A stretch of 64,000 nucleotides of DNA from Streptomyces cellostaticus (GTDB taxonomy: Bacteria; Actinomycetota; Actinomycetes; Streptomycetales; Streptomycetaceae): the NCBI RefSeq assembly GCF_023630175.1, contig NZ_JALLIN010000024.1:53230-117229 (forward strand). The letters run 5' to 3'. Below the pieces are notes generated by a model that was not told the origin of the DNA, did no database searches, and saw nothing but the letters and a program-made list of their open reading frames with translations. A program made the translations under genes and the position numbers. Within the stretch, counting starts at the first letter, position 1. Each line of letters begins with the position of its first letter. Below are positions 41,887 through 50,894 of the stretch, piece after piece.

Positions 41887-44800
41887 GCGAGTTCTCGATT
41901 CAGCTCATTCAGGAAGTCGTGCGGGTTACGTCCCGGGAAGGCGAGGGCAAGGCCCCGGCCGCCGCCACGGCTGACGAACGGTTCGGCTCGGAAGTCCGGC
42001 GGAGCGATGCCGACATCGCTGGCGACGACGTCGCGGATGGCCTCCAGCCACCACATCTGGTCCTCCGCGAATTCCACGCCAGCCTGCCGCTGCCGGAGCA
42101 GCCAGCCTTCGAAGCGTTCCTCTACCGTCTCACGGTACGGCTTCAGCTCCGAATCCACGCCGAGCTCGTACCGGATGAGCGAGATGAGGTCGGGCACGCC
42201 CGCCTCTTTGCCGGGCTGCTCGGTGGCGCGGCCAAGGTCCTCGTAGTAGGTCCACAGGACCTGCGGAGTCCAGGCGAAGTCGGGGCGCCGGATCTTGTCG
42301 GCCAGCTCCTTGAGTGCCGCATACGCCTCGGTCGGGCCGACCGAGCGGGGGCTGGAGAGCGCAATGGAGATCGCGGCGATCTTGTCGCGTTCATCCTCGA
42401 GCAAGCGGCTCCAGCGGTCGACCTGCTCGCGCGCCCGCTCCTCGCGGGGAATCGCGTGAACGTTGGTGACGGCGACCGCAGTGGTCTCATCCATCACGTA
42501 GTCCTTGTCCCGGCGGATCTCGATGATCAGCCGGCGCAGGTCGGGGCTGCCGGTGAGCGGGGCGACGGCAGAAACGATCAGTGCGTGAGCTGCCTTCTCG
42601 CCGCCCTCCGCCGTGGCCCTGTCCTGCCTGTCGGGGTCGGCGGCCTGGACGATCTTGCCCGCGATATCCGAGAGGGTGAGGCCGCCTGCCGCCTTGATGA
42701 TCTGATCGCGCTCGCAGTCGTTGAGCTGCTGGTTCAGGCGGGCGAGGCGACCGGCAAGGATCTCTGCCTCCGATGCGGTGATCGACTTGGTGCCGGCCTT
42801 GTCGAGGAGCTTGGCCAGGGAGACCTGGCGCTCCCCTGCCGGAACGAGTGGCCGTGCGTCCACGAGCGGGGAGTCGGTGACACCGACCGCGTCCACGAGA
42901 ACGAAGCGCTCCTTGCGTACCCGCTCGTCTCCACCCGGGGTCACTTCAAGCAGCTCGGTGGCGTCGATAGTGCGGGCGCCACGTCCCTTCATCTGCTCGA
43001 AGAGGACCGCGCTGCGCACCTCCCGCAGGAAGATCACGCATTCCAGCGCCTTGACGTCCGTGCCGGTCGCGATCATGTCGACGGTCACTGCGATCCGGAG
43101 GCGCGGGGACGTCCGCAGGGCACGGATCAGCTCGTCAGGGTCCTCGCCGGCCTTGCGGCTCTTGTACGTGATCTTCTTGGCGAACTCGTCACCCCGCCCG
43201 AAGACCTCCTTGGCCTGAGCAAGAACGTCCTCGGCGTGGTCCTCACCGACCGCGAAGATCAGCGTCTTGGGGACTTCCTTGCGGCCGGGGAACCACCGCT
43301 GCCAGTTGTCCCGATAGGCAGTGAGAACGGCTCGGATCTCGTCGACGGCCACCACCGAGCGTCCGATCTGACGAGTGGTGTAGGTGAAGTCGTCCGCCAG
43401 CTGCTCGTAGCGCTGGTAGCGGGTCTTCCGGTCACGGATCTTGACCGTCGTGCCCTCTTCTATGGTCGCGCCGCCGTTCTCCCGCAAATCTGTGTGGATG
43501 CGGATGACGTCGAAGTCGACGTTGACGCCATCGGCTACAGCCTGGGGATAGGTGTACTCGGAGACCAGGTTCCGGCCGAAGAAGCCGAGAGTCTGCAGAG
43601 TCGGAGTGGCTGTCAGCCCGACGAGGTGGGCGTCGAAGTACTCCAGCACCGCGCGCCACAAGCCATAGATGGAACGGTGGCACTCGTCCACGATGATCAG
43701 GTCGAAGGACTCGATCGGCACGGCGGGGTTGTAGCCCACCTCGATCGGCTTATCTGCGGCGTAGGACTCTTCGTACGCCGTGTCGTCGTTCGCCTCGTCG
43801 ACCGGGTCGTCGTCGACGAGCTGCTCGCCGGTCAGCAGGCGGTACATCTTCTGGATCGTGCAGATCACCACCGAGCTGCTGTCCTGCAGCCCCGCCGCGC
43901 CGAGGCGCTCGACGTTGTAGATGTCGGAGAACTTGCGGCCGTCGTCGGGGGTCGTGAACTTCCGAAACTCGTCCAGCGCCTGCTTACCGAGGTTGTTTCG
44001 GTCCACCAGGAACAGCACGCGACGGGCTCGGGCGTGCTTGAGCAGCCGGTACGTCTGGGAAACGGCGGTGTAGGTCTTGCCCGCGCCGGTCGCCATCTGA
44101 ATCAGAGCACGCGGCTTGTCCAGGGCGAGCGAGCTCTCCAGGCCCTTGATCGCCTCGATCTGTGCCGGACGCAAGCCGTTGCGGTGCAACTCCGGAATGC
44201 TGCGCAGGGCATCGCGGAAAGTTGGCGTCGCCGGGTGCTCCTCGGCACGCCGCATCCAGTCGGCGATGGTCTCCGGCTTGTGGAAGGCGAACACCTCACG
44301 GGAGCGCGCCTCGGGGTCCAGCCGGTTGATGAAGTACGTCTCGGTGCCCGTGGTCGCGTATCGGAAGGCGAACGGCTCGTCCTCACGCCACACGGCGAGC
44401 CGGTGCTCCTTGAGAACTCCGCCCGCGTAGCGGTCGTTCTGCGCGACCGCGCTAGCCAGGTGCGTGCCCTCACGCTTGGCCTCGATGACGCCGGCGATCT
44501 GTCCATCCACGTACAGGACGTAGTCGGCCCGTCCCGTGGCGAGCGTGAACTCACGCACGGCCACGCCCCGACCGGCCATCGGGTTTACCTCGCTGCGGTC
44601 CTGCACCACCCAGCCAGCGGCGCGCAGCAGCTTGTCGATCTCCTTACGGGCTTCGATCTCGTTGAGCGGAGCACGCCGCTGCGCACGATGGATGATCAGG
44701 TCACGGGCCGCCGGATCGACCTTGCGCGGGGCCTGACGAGCCTCTTCGTAGGCGGCCGTCTGAGCAACGCGCATCTCGGCGACCTGCGCTGCCAGTTGCT

Positions 44801-45443
44801 CGATCTGGGCGAGGAGCTCCGCGTTGTTCGTGCTGGCACTGGCGATGAGGCGTTCCGCCTCGGCCCGTGCCTTTCGCTCAGCTTCCAGCTCGCTCGTGGA
44901 CTCTGTGAGGCGCGTGCGCGCGTCGGTCAGAGCCTGACGGTGGCCGTCCAGGGCCTCATTCAGTTCCGCGACCTCGTCCGGATCCGAGAGGCGCTCGACC
45001 GCCTGCGGATCCGTAGGCGGCACGAACTCCACGACGGTGCGGCGCCCGGAGATCGCGTCGTGGAACCACAGGCCGAGCTTGTGGCAAACGCGGACGGCGT
45101 CCAGCGCCCGTGCCGTGTCGAACAGGTGGGCATGGGCGGCCTTGTTGCGGTCCACACGCAGCTGGTCAAAATCCCGCCGTGTCTCCGGAATCAGGACCCC
45201 GGCTCGCGTCAAGGCGGTCAACCGGTCGATCTGCCGATCGCCGTCCACCCGCATGCCGATCCGAGTGATGAGCTCCTCTGCGAGGACCTCACCGAACTGG
45301 CCCGCCTGGACGAGCGAGGAGTTCGGGTTCGTGAAGACCGTGGCCTCGGCCTGGGCGCCGTAGAGCGACAGTAGGGGCTTCAGCGGGTAGAGGACGCCGA
45401 AGTTCGGAGAAGACTTAGCCAGTTTCTGCAGTCGCTCGTCCAT
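41883..45443 (-). CDS. hsdR: type I restriction enzyme, endonuclease/translocase subunit (EcoEI type)
   Basis: Translocates and cuts unmethylated foreign DNA. From ATG 45443 (GGTGGGGG upstream) it has 1186 aa; a GTG at 45485 could add 14. Order: DUF4145-like N-terminal helical domain (aa 1-170), coiled coil (~175-240), nuclease domain with VIEAKREG at ~aa 317, DEAD helicase with Walker A MATGAGKTYTAV at ~aa 450, DECH box at ~aa 580, GLTATPT at ~aa 605, helicase motif VI region MKGRGARTID, and an EcoEI_R_C C-terminal domain. All catalytic motifs are intact, so restriction should be active. Confidence 0.95.
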   Translation of the reverse strand: MDERLQKLAKSSPNFGVLYPLKPLLSLYGAQAEATVFTNPNSSLVQAGQFGEVLAEELITRIGMRVDGDRQIDRLTALTRAGVLIPETRRDFDQLRVDRNKAAHAHLFDTARALDAVRVCHKLGLWFHDAISGRRTVVEFVPPTDPQAVERLSDPDEVAELNEALDGHRQALTDARTRLTESTSELEAERKARAEAERLIASASTNNAELLAQIEQLAAQVAEMRVAQTAAYEEARQAPRKVDPAARDLIIHRAQRRAPLNEIEARKEIDKLLRAAGWVVQDRSEVNPMAGRGVAVREFTLATGRADYVLYVDGQIAGVIEAKREGTHLASAVAQNDRYAGGVLKEHRLAVWREDEPFAFRYATTGTETYFINRLDPEARSREVFAFHKPETIADWMRRAEEHPATPTFRDALRSIPELHRNGLRPAQIEAIKGLESSLALDKPRALIQMATGAGKTYTAVSQTYRLLKHARARRVLFLVDRNNLGKQALDEFRKFTTPDDGRKFSDIYNVERLGAAGLQDSSSVVICTIQKMYRLLTGEQLVDDDPVDEANDDTAYEESYAADKPIEVGYNPAVPIESFDLIIVDECHRSIYGLWRAVLEYFDAHLVGLTATPTLQTLGFFGRNLVSEYTYPQAVADGVNVDFDVIRIHTDLRENGGATIEEGTTVKIRDRKTRYQRYEQLADDFTYTTRQIGRSVVAVDEIRAVLTAYRDNWQRWFPGRKEVPKTLIFAVGEDHAEDVLAQAKEVFGRGDEFAKKITYKSRKAGEDPDELIRALRTSPRLRIAVTVDMIATGTDVKALECVIFLREVRSAVLFEQMKGRGARTIDATELLEVTPGGDERVRKERFVLVDAVGVTDSPLVDARPLVPAGERQVSLAKLLDKAGTKSITASEAEILAGRLARLNQQLNDCERDQIIKAAGGLTLSDIAGKIVQAADPDRQDRATAEGGEKAAHALIVSAVAPLTGSPDLRRLIIEIRRDKDYVMDETTAVAVTNVHAIPREERAREQVDRWSRLLEDERDKIAAISIALSSPRSVGPTEAYAALKELADKIRRPDFAWTPQVLWTYYEDLGRATEQPGKEAGVPDLISLIRYELGVDSELKPYRETVEERFEGWLLRQRQAGVEFAEDQMWWLEAIRDVVASDVGIAPPDFRAEPFVSRGGGRGLALAFPGRNPHDFLNELNRELA

Positions 45444-45606
45444 GTCCCCCACCCGCTCCGCATCCTGCCATTCCCAACCACGCACGCTCTTGTGTCGAGC
45501 TGACGCAAGTCTATGAGCGCAGAAGCCGCGGGATGAAGACTCCGAGCGAGGAGTGACTTCTACATGCCGGGTGGGAGCTGTGCACTGACCACTGGGAAGG
45601 GAGCCA

Positions 45607-46788
45607 TCACGTCAGTGACCGGCGCACCGCGTCGACGAGCGACACCGCACGTACATCGTCCGGGCCGCTGATGACGTGGTTCATGGCGTAGCCGAAGGCA
45701 ACGCCGAGTTCTGGGTCGGCGAAGCCGAGGGAGCCGCCTCGGCCGTTGTGGCCGAAGGCGTTCGACCCGCTCATGGGGTTGTCTCCGGTGGGCAGCTGGT
45801 ATCCGGAGCTGAACCGGCTTGGCGCCACCAGCACCTGGTCCATTCCGGCTGCCTGCTCCTTGGTCGCCAAAGTGAGGGTCTCAGGAGTGAGCAGACGAAT
45901 GCCGTCCACCTCGCCGATCAAGGCCGCGTACATACGAGCCAACCCACGCGCGGTGCCGATGCCATTGGAAGCCGGGAGTTCCGCGGCCTGCACCTCGGGG
46001 GCGTTGAAGTCGATCGCGGCAGGGTCGGTCACCATGTACGCCCTGTTGCTGAGCGAGTCCGGGTCGCTCCAGGCGGCGACCTGATCACGCAGTTCCTCGG
46101 GGATAAGCTCCGGGGCCACAGTCGTGAGGTCGACGGCTGGCCTGCTGTGCACCATGTGGCTGACCCGTTCGCGTTCATCCGCCGGCAGACCGATGAAGAA
46201 GTCGAGGTCCAGGGGGGCAGCGATCTCGTCAGCGAAGAAGCGGCCCGGCGTGCGGCCGGAGACTCGGCGGATCACCTCGCCGACAAGCCAGCCCCAGGTG
46301 CGGCCGTGATACCCATGAGCGGCACCCGGAGTCCACACAGGGCGCTGCGCGGCCAGTGCCGCCGCCATCGGGTGCCAGGCCAACGCGTCGTTCAACGGGA
46401 CCGGTTGATCCAGAGCGACCAGGCCAGCCTGGTGGGACAGGAGCCAGCGCACCGGGATATCTGCCTTGCCGCTCACGGCGAACTCCGGCCAGTACGTGGC
46501 GACGGGCTCGTCCAGGTCCAGCTCACCGCGCTGGGCCAGCCAGTGTACGGCGGTCGCGGTCGCTCCCTTGGTAACCGAGTAGACGAGTTGCAGGGTGTCG
46601 CGCGTCCATGGTCGGCCGGAGCGGGGATCAGCGATGCCACCCCACAGATCCACTACCGGGTGGCCATACCGGTACACGCACACCGCCGCCCCGATGTCCC
46701 CGTGCCGGGCGAAGTTCTCCGCGAACGCCTCACGCACCGGTTCAAAGCCGGCCGCGACCTCACCGCCGATCACCGTCATGCTGTCCAT
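45607..46788 (-). CDS. beta-lactamase-fold serine hydrolase (EstB type)
   Basis: A ~393-aa cytoplasmic serine hydrolase of the class C beta-lactamase/EstB esterase family. The nucleophile motif SxxK is SVTK at ~aa 70, the tyrosine motif is AHGYHGRTWGW at ~aa 158-165, and GHNGRGGSLGFADPE near the C-terminus replaces KTG as in EstB-like esterases. GATATAVHWL follows the SxxK. Substrate unknown; detoxification of an ester or beta-lactam is possible but unproven. Start uncertain: ATG 46788 follows GAGGG; codons at 46815 and 46836 are alternatives. It is cargo between the restriction and regulatory modules. Confidence 0.85.
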   Translation of the reverse strand: MDSMTVIGGEVAAGFEPVREAFAENFARHGDIGAAVCVYRYGHPVVDLWGGIADPRSGRPWTRDTLQLVYSVTKGATATAVHWLAQRGELDLDEPVATYWPEFAVSGKADIPVRWLLSHQAGLVALDQPVPLNDALAWHPMAAALAAQRPVWTPGAAHGYHGRTWGWLVGEVIRRVSGRTPGRFFADEIAAPLDLDFFIGLPADERERVSHMVHSRPAVDLTTVAPELIPEELRDQVAAWSDPDSLSNRAYMVTDPAAIDFNAPEVQAAELPASNGIGTARGLARMYAALIGEVDGIRLLTPETLTLATKEQAAGMDQVLVAPSRFSSGYQLPTGDNPMSGSNAFGHNGRGGSLGFADPELGVAFGYAMNHVISGPDDVRAVSLVDAVRRSLT

Positions 46789-46853
46789 CGTGACACCCTC
46801 GACGCTTGCTTCCATGGGCGACCTGGCTCTCGGCATACGGGCCCGTAGCAGCG

Positions 46854-48197
46854 TTAGGAAGCGACGGGCAGTGCCTTGAGGCGCTCGCGGAACTCGCGAA
46901 CGACTGGGACGGACGTGTTCGGTTCAAGCCGCGCGGAGAACTCCCTGAGACGACCCAGCGCTCGCATCGAGCTGACCCTGTCCTCCAGGAGTTCCGCTCC
47001 GCGGTTCGCCGCTTCGAGCGCTCCCTCCAGGTCGTTGCCGGCGAGCCGGGCTTCGGCCAGGCGTGCAGTCCGTACGGCCATGTCGCGGGGTGCTGCCCCG
47101 TTGACAGACATCTCCAATGCACTCGTCGCGCGTTCCACCTGACCCGCGCGCAGCAAGACCTTGCCCTCGGTTGACTTGAGCTGAGCCTCGCCGAACCAGT
47201 CAAGCCAGTCGGGGTCTTCTCCTTCTGTGTGACGCCCCCAGTGAGATGTAGCGCGGTTCAGCGCCACGCCGGCGCTCTGGTGGTCGCCATCGCGGGAAAG
47301 CGCTTCGGCCTTGTGCAAGTAGAGGAAGGACTGGGTGTAGGGCGACAACGTTCGCGGTGCGTTGTCGATGGCGGTGGAGATGAGGTCGACCCGCTCTGCG
47401 GTCCGGCCCGCTTCCGAGACCTGGACCCCCATCTCGGCAAGCACGAAGGCGCCGAAGGCATCGTCTCCTGCTGTACGGGCGCTGCGCAGGGCTCCGATGT
47501 AGTACCGCTGTCCTGCGGAGCGCAGCCCCGCGTCATAGGCCATCCAGCCGGTCAGATGTGACACGCGGGCGGCCAGTGCGTAGAGGCGGAGGCGGATCGT
47601 GTCCGTGTACCGCCCAGCGTCAAGGAGGCCGGTAATCAGGGCGAGGTCGCCACGTGCCTGGTCCAGGAGCCGAGCTCCGCCGAGTTCGTCGTCGAGCACG
47701 CGGAGGGTGCTGATGCGCTGCTCGATCGTCGAGACCATCGCGTTGGTGACGCGATCTCCGTTGAACGCCGAGGCGAAGGCGGATGGCGCCTCGGCCCAAC
47801 TTGTCGCCAGTTCCGTCAGGGCGAGGCCGGTGATCGTGAGAAAGCCTCGGCGGTCCAAGCATCCACTCCCCACCAGATCTGTCAGCACCTCGACGGTCCC
47901 GGCCTCGTTCCAGGGAGTGCCGAGCCCGGTCACTTCCCATACTGGAAGCCAGTATGGCCACGCCGTAGCCTGCGCCCTTTCGTGCGGCACACTCAACAGG
48001 TCGGCGAGGACGTGTCGCGCATCGGCATCCGGCTCCTGGCCCTGCTCCCATTTCCACACGGTGGTGCGGTTGGTCGCGAGCGGGACGCCGAGCGACTTCC
48101 CATGAGCCTGCATGAGCCGCGCGAACTCGGCCTTCCCCCAACCGCGCGACTGACGGACGTAAGTCAGTGGGTGAACTGCTAAGGGCTCACCAGACAC
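46854..48197 (-). CDS. XRE-family regulator with TPR-like C-terminus
   Basis: A 447-aa regulator. An N-terminal helix-turn-helix (PLTYVRQSRGWGKAEFARLM, with NRTTVWKWEQGQEPDADA as recognition part) is followed by a hinge and ~300 residues of TPR-like helices (RLRLYALAARVSHLTGWMAYDAG, LHKAEALSRDGDHQSAGVAL). This Streptomyces regulator type often stands beside peptide or ATP-binding genes. GTG 48197 with GGGAGA upstream. It is divergent from the ATP-binding protein gene across a 250-bp gap that must carry both promoters, and may control the peptide locus. Confidence 0.85.
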   Translation of the reverse strand: MSGEPLAVHPLTYVRQSRGWGKAEFARLMQAHGKSLGVPLATNRTTVWKWEQGQEPDADARHVLADLLSVPHERAQATAWPYWLPVWEVTGLGTPWNEAGTVEVLTDLVGSGCLDRRGFLTITGLALTELATSWAEAPSAFASAFNGDRVTNAMVSTIEQRISTLRVLDDELGGARLLDQARGDLALITGLLDAGRYTDTIRLRLYALAARVSHLTGWMAYDAGLRSAGQRYYIGALRSARTAGDDAFGAFVLAEMGVQVSEAGRTAERVDLISTAIDNAPRTLSPYTQSFLYLHKAEALSRDGDHQSAGVALNRATSHWGRHTEGEDPDWLDWFGEAQLKSTEGKVLLRAGQVERATSALEMSVNGAAPRDMAVRTARLAEARLAGNDLEGALEAANRGAELLEDRVSSMRALGRLREFSARLEPNTSVPVVREFRERLKALPVAS

Positions 48198-48447
48198 ATC
48201 ATCTCTCCCGTCATCCCCTTGCGACGTCGTTCGCAGGCTACTCGCCGCGCACGTGCGTGGAAGGGAGTCCCCAAGAGGAACCCCCTAGAAACGTTCCGGC
48301 CTGGCAGCTCCGGTCGTTGACTGAGACAAGCCGCCCCGGAGCAGCGCGTCAGCGCCCGTTCCGGACGGTCACCTCAGATCGGCGGCTCCATCTCTGTGTC
48401 CCCCATCGGGGATGGAGCCGCTCTCCAGCTCTTCGGAGGCGTCCGCC

Positions 48448-48942
48448 ATGCCCACGCTCGTGACTCACTTCGCCCTCACGGGCACGAAGGAAGAGGTATC
48501 GCCCGCTCGGCACAGGGTCATTGACAAGGTGCGCGCATGGGGCGTCCCTCTGGATGACGAGACAGTCGACGCAATCGGCCTCGTCGCCTCCGAGCTCATC
48601 ACCAACGCCGTGATCCATGGCAGCGGGCCCATCACCGTCACCCTGTCCCACAGTTCAGGCAGCTTGGTAATCGACGTGCTCGACACCAACTCCACTGTTC
48701 CGAAGTTGGGTTGCTCAGATGTGGAGGACGAGGGCGGTCGCGGTCTGGTCTTGGTCGATTTCCTCGCAGCTCGGTCGGGTTGGAAGCGCGCCCGAGGCGG
48801 GAAGCACGTGTGGGCCGAGATCGCACTTCCGAAGTCGACACCCGCCGTTGGAACCGCCGTCCTGAGCCAGTTGTCCGGGGCTCGGTCGCCAAGTCCTCGC
48901 GGCCGAACAGTGCCGTCGTCGTATGCCTTGGCTACCGCCTGA
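48448..48942 (+). CDS. anti-sigma-like ATP-binding protein
   Basis: A 164-aa GHKL ATPase of the RsbW type: VASELITNAVIHG (N box), VLDTNSTVPKLG in place of the DxGxG box (weak), and EGGRGLVLVDFLAARSGW (G2 box). It may bind a sigma factor or act as a kinase. ATG 48448 has GGAGG 8 bases upstream; the ATG at 48412 lacks a site. The stop overlaps the next start (TGATG). First gene of the plus-strand run leading to the peptide locus. Confidence 0.85.
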   Translation: MPTLVTHFALTGTKEEVSPARHRVIDKVRAWGVPLDDETVDAIGLVASELITNAVIHGSGPITVTLSHSSGSLVIDVLDTNSTVPKLGCSDVEDEGGRGLVLVDFLAARSGWKRARGGKHVWAEIALPKSTPAVGTAVLSQLSGARSPSPRGRTVPSSYALATA

Positions 48943-49274
48943 TGGGGCGGCACGCGTTTCGTCTGGCGACGATGACTGAACCCGACGTCGTATTCAGGCC
49001 GACGCGTCGGGACATCGATCCCGCCACAGGTGAGCTGACTGCTTACGCGCTCTGGGACCGCCACGGCTGGGAGCCGAGCGGCGAGTGCTGGCTCTGGTGC
49101 GGACGTCACGGCGTCGAGGTGACGTGGATCGGGCCTGTCCTCTCCAGCGGCATGCACGCGGCCCTCTACTCCTGCCGCGCCTGCCTGTACGAGCTGGACC
49201 AGCGCGTCCTGCAAGCCAATGTGCGCCAGGACCTTGCTCTCCCCCAGGTTGACGGACCGAGACCTTCGCGCTGA
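48942..49274 (+). CDS. small Cys-rich protein of unknown function
   Basis: A 110-aa protein (or 100 aa from ATG 48972). It has CWLWCGRHG and later YSCRACLYEL, giving a Cys pattern that could bind zinc. Such proteins accompany XRE/ATP-binding pairs in Streptomyces; function unknown. Start overlaps the previous stop by one base, so translation is coupled. A 169-bp gap follows before the 56-aa peptide gene. Confidence 0.7.
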   Translation: MGRHAFRLATMTEPDVVFRPTRRDIDPATGELTAYALWDRHGWEPSGECWLWCGRHGVEVTWIGPVLSSGMHAALYSCRACLYELDQRVLQANVRQDLALPQVDGPRPSR

Positions 49275-49443
49275 GAGCACCCCTCACGATTCCGCGGTCC
49301 CCGCATCTCCGTTCCCCTGCGGCTGTTGGGACGGCTTGCAGTACGCATGTCTGCCATCGCGCAGGCACCGACGGAGCCTGCGCGATCCAAAAGGACTTCC
49401 CGCCGGAACCCCGGCGGGAGAACCGAAGAGGAAGGAGCACGAG

Positions 49444-49614
49444 GTGGCACAGAGTACGACGACAACGCCGCCGGCCCCGAGTGGCCTCCTGGTGGCGGTT
49501 GAAGAACTGACCGCCGTCCACGACCGGTACGACAGCCTCCGGTCCGACAACCAGGGAAGCTCCGGCGACTCGCCGTGGCCGGGCGGTGACGGAAACCTGA
49601 CCGACACCGAGTAG
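49444..49614 (+). CDS. 56-aa candidate precursor peptide
   Basis: GTG start with AAGGAG 8 bases upstream. The peptide has a Thr/Pro-rich N-terminus, a helical leader-like part (GLLVAVEELTAVHDRYDSL) and a C-terminal part rich in Gly, Asp, Asn and Ser with one Trp (SDNQGSSGDSPWPGGDGN, then LTDTE). Small size, leader/core contrast and the next genes (JmjC oxygenase, aldo-keto reductase, kinase-like) suggest a ribosomally made, modified peptide. No cysteine is present, so it is not a lanthipeptide or sactipeptide. Family not recognised; the call is inferred from context. Confidence 0.65.
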   Translation: MAQSTTTTPPAPSGLLVAVEELTAVHDRYDSLRSDNQGSSGDSPWPGGDGNLTDTE

Positions 49615-49697
49615 CACCCAGGCGGCGGGGGCGACAGAGCCTTTCGTGTCGCCCCCGCCGCGTCCACGTTCACGTAACCGCACCCAAGGAGGCAGTG

Positions 49698-50894
49698 ATG
49701 GAACACCAACTGATCAGCGCCATCGAGAGGGCGCTGGGATGGAGTGGCCCGGAAGAGATCGGCAAGGGCTTCGCGCGCGGGAACATGGGCGACGCTGCCC
49801 TCGTCTCCCGCATCCTCACCCCGAACCACCTGCTCGACATCGCCATGCGCAGGAGCCTCAGCCGCCCGCAGTTCCGGTGCTTCCAGAAAGGCGACGAAGT
49901 CCACCCGGCCGTCTACTACACCGACAGCGTCAGTCCCCGCGGCCAGAGCATCCCCATGGTCAACATGCGCAGTCTGGGCCGGCTGCTGGACGAAGGTGCG
50001 ACGCTCATCCTCGACCAGGCCAACGTCTTCGACCCGACGATGGAGGTCGCCTGCCGGGCGTTGCAGTGGTGGTCACACGAGCGGGTTCAGGTCAACGCCT
50101 ACCTGACGACGAACGATGCGGCGGGCTTCCCTCTGCACTGGGACGATCACGACGTGGTGATCGTCCAGCTCGCGGGCGAGAAGGAGTGGGAGGTGCGAGG
50201 CACCTCCCGCCCGGTGCCGATGTACCGGGACGCCGACCCCAACAGCACGCCGACCGAAGAGATCGTCTGGTCCGGCGTGATGAGGACCGGCGACGTCATG
50301 CACATCCCGCGGGGCCACTGGCATCAGGCGACCCGGACCGGTAGCGGCTCGGGAAAGAGCCTCCACGTGACGTTCGGCATCACCAAGCGCACCGGAGCGA
50401 GCTGGCTGGCGTGGCTGGGTGACTGGTGCCGCGAGCAGGAGATCTTCCGGCACGACCTGGACCGCCGAGATCAGGTCGGTGGCCAAGCCCTGCTCGAAGC
50501 CGCCACCCGACTGATCGGCGAGCGCTCCCCGGCCGACTACCTGGCCGCGTACGAGCAGGCGACGACACTCCCCCGACACGTCCCGTACCTCGACATCCTG
50601 GCCCCGCTCGACGCCGTGGTGTGCACCACCCACTTCCCGCCCCAGATCCACGAGAGCGGGGAGACCGTCACTGTCGTGGCTTCGGGCAAGCGGCTCACCC
50701 TCGCGGCCAAGGCCGTGCCCGCGCTGCGGCTGCTGCTCAGCGGCCGACCCGTCTACCTGGAGCGCGCGGCGGCCCTCGTCGGGGCCGAGGTGGCGGAAGT
50801 GGCGGAGATCCTGGTGAAGGAGGAACTGTGCGCGACACTGACCACCGAGTTGTCCTCGGGCTACACCGGTCTCGTCATGAACGTCGGCTCTTGA
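49698..50894 (+). CDS. JmjC/cupin-type Fe(II)/2-oxoglutarate oxygenase, candidate peptide hydroxylase
   Basis: A 398-aa cytoplasmic oxygenase related to the cupin-4/RoxA ribosomal-protein hydroxylases. The iron ligands are visible: HWDDHD (HxD) at ~aa 147-152 and the distal histidine in HIPRGHWHQAT near aa 200; VNAYLTTNDAAGFPLHWDDHD is the family signature (key HWDDHD). A C-terminal winged-helix-like part (aa ~290-390) is also seen in RoxA-type enzymes. It would hydroxylate side chains of a peptide or protein. ATG 49698 follows AAGGAGG by 5 bases. Overlaps the next gene by 67 bases. Confidence 0.88.
   Translation: MEHQLISAIERALGWSGPEEIGKGFARGNMGDAALVSRILTPNHLLDIAMRRSLSRPQFRCFQKGDEVHPAVYYTDSVSPRGQSIPMVNMRSLGRLLDEGATLILDQANVFDPTMEVACRALQWWSHERVQVNAYLTTNDAAGFPLHWDDHDVVIVQLAGEKEWEVRGTSRPVPMYRDADPNSTPTEEIVWSGVMRTGDVMHIPRGHWHQATRTGSGSGKSLHVTFGITKRTGASWLAWLGDWCREQEIFRHDLDRRDQVGGQALLEAATRLIGERSPADYLAAYEQATTLPRHVPYLDILAPLDAVVCTTHFPPQIHESGETVTVVASGKRLTLAAKAVPALRLLLSGRPVYLERAAALVGAEVAEVAEILVKEELCATLTTELSSGYTGLVMNVGS

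Noticed and set aside
41919..45374. 1151-aa plus-strand frame opposite hsdR
   Set aside because: Shadow of the type I restriction subunit, which has all expected motifs on the minus strand.
49444..49614. Lanthipeptide or lasso precursor
   Set aside because: No cysteine, no lanthionine synthetase, and no lasso cyclase/protease genes nearby; only the oxygenase/AKR context supports a modified peptide.
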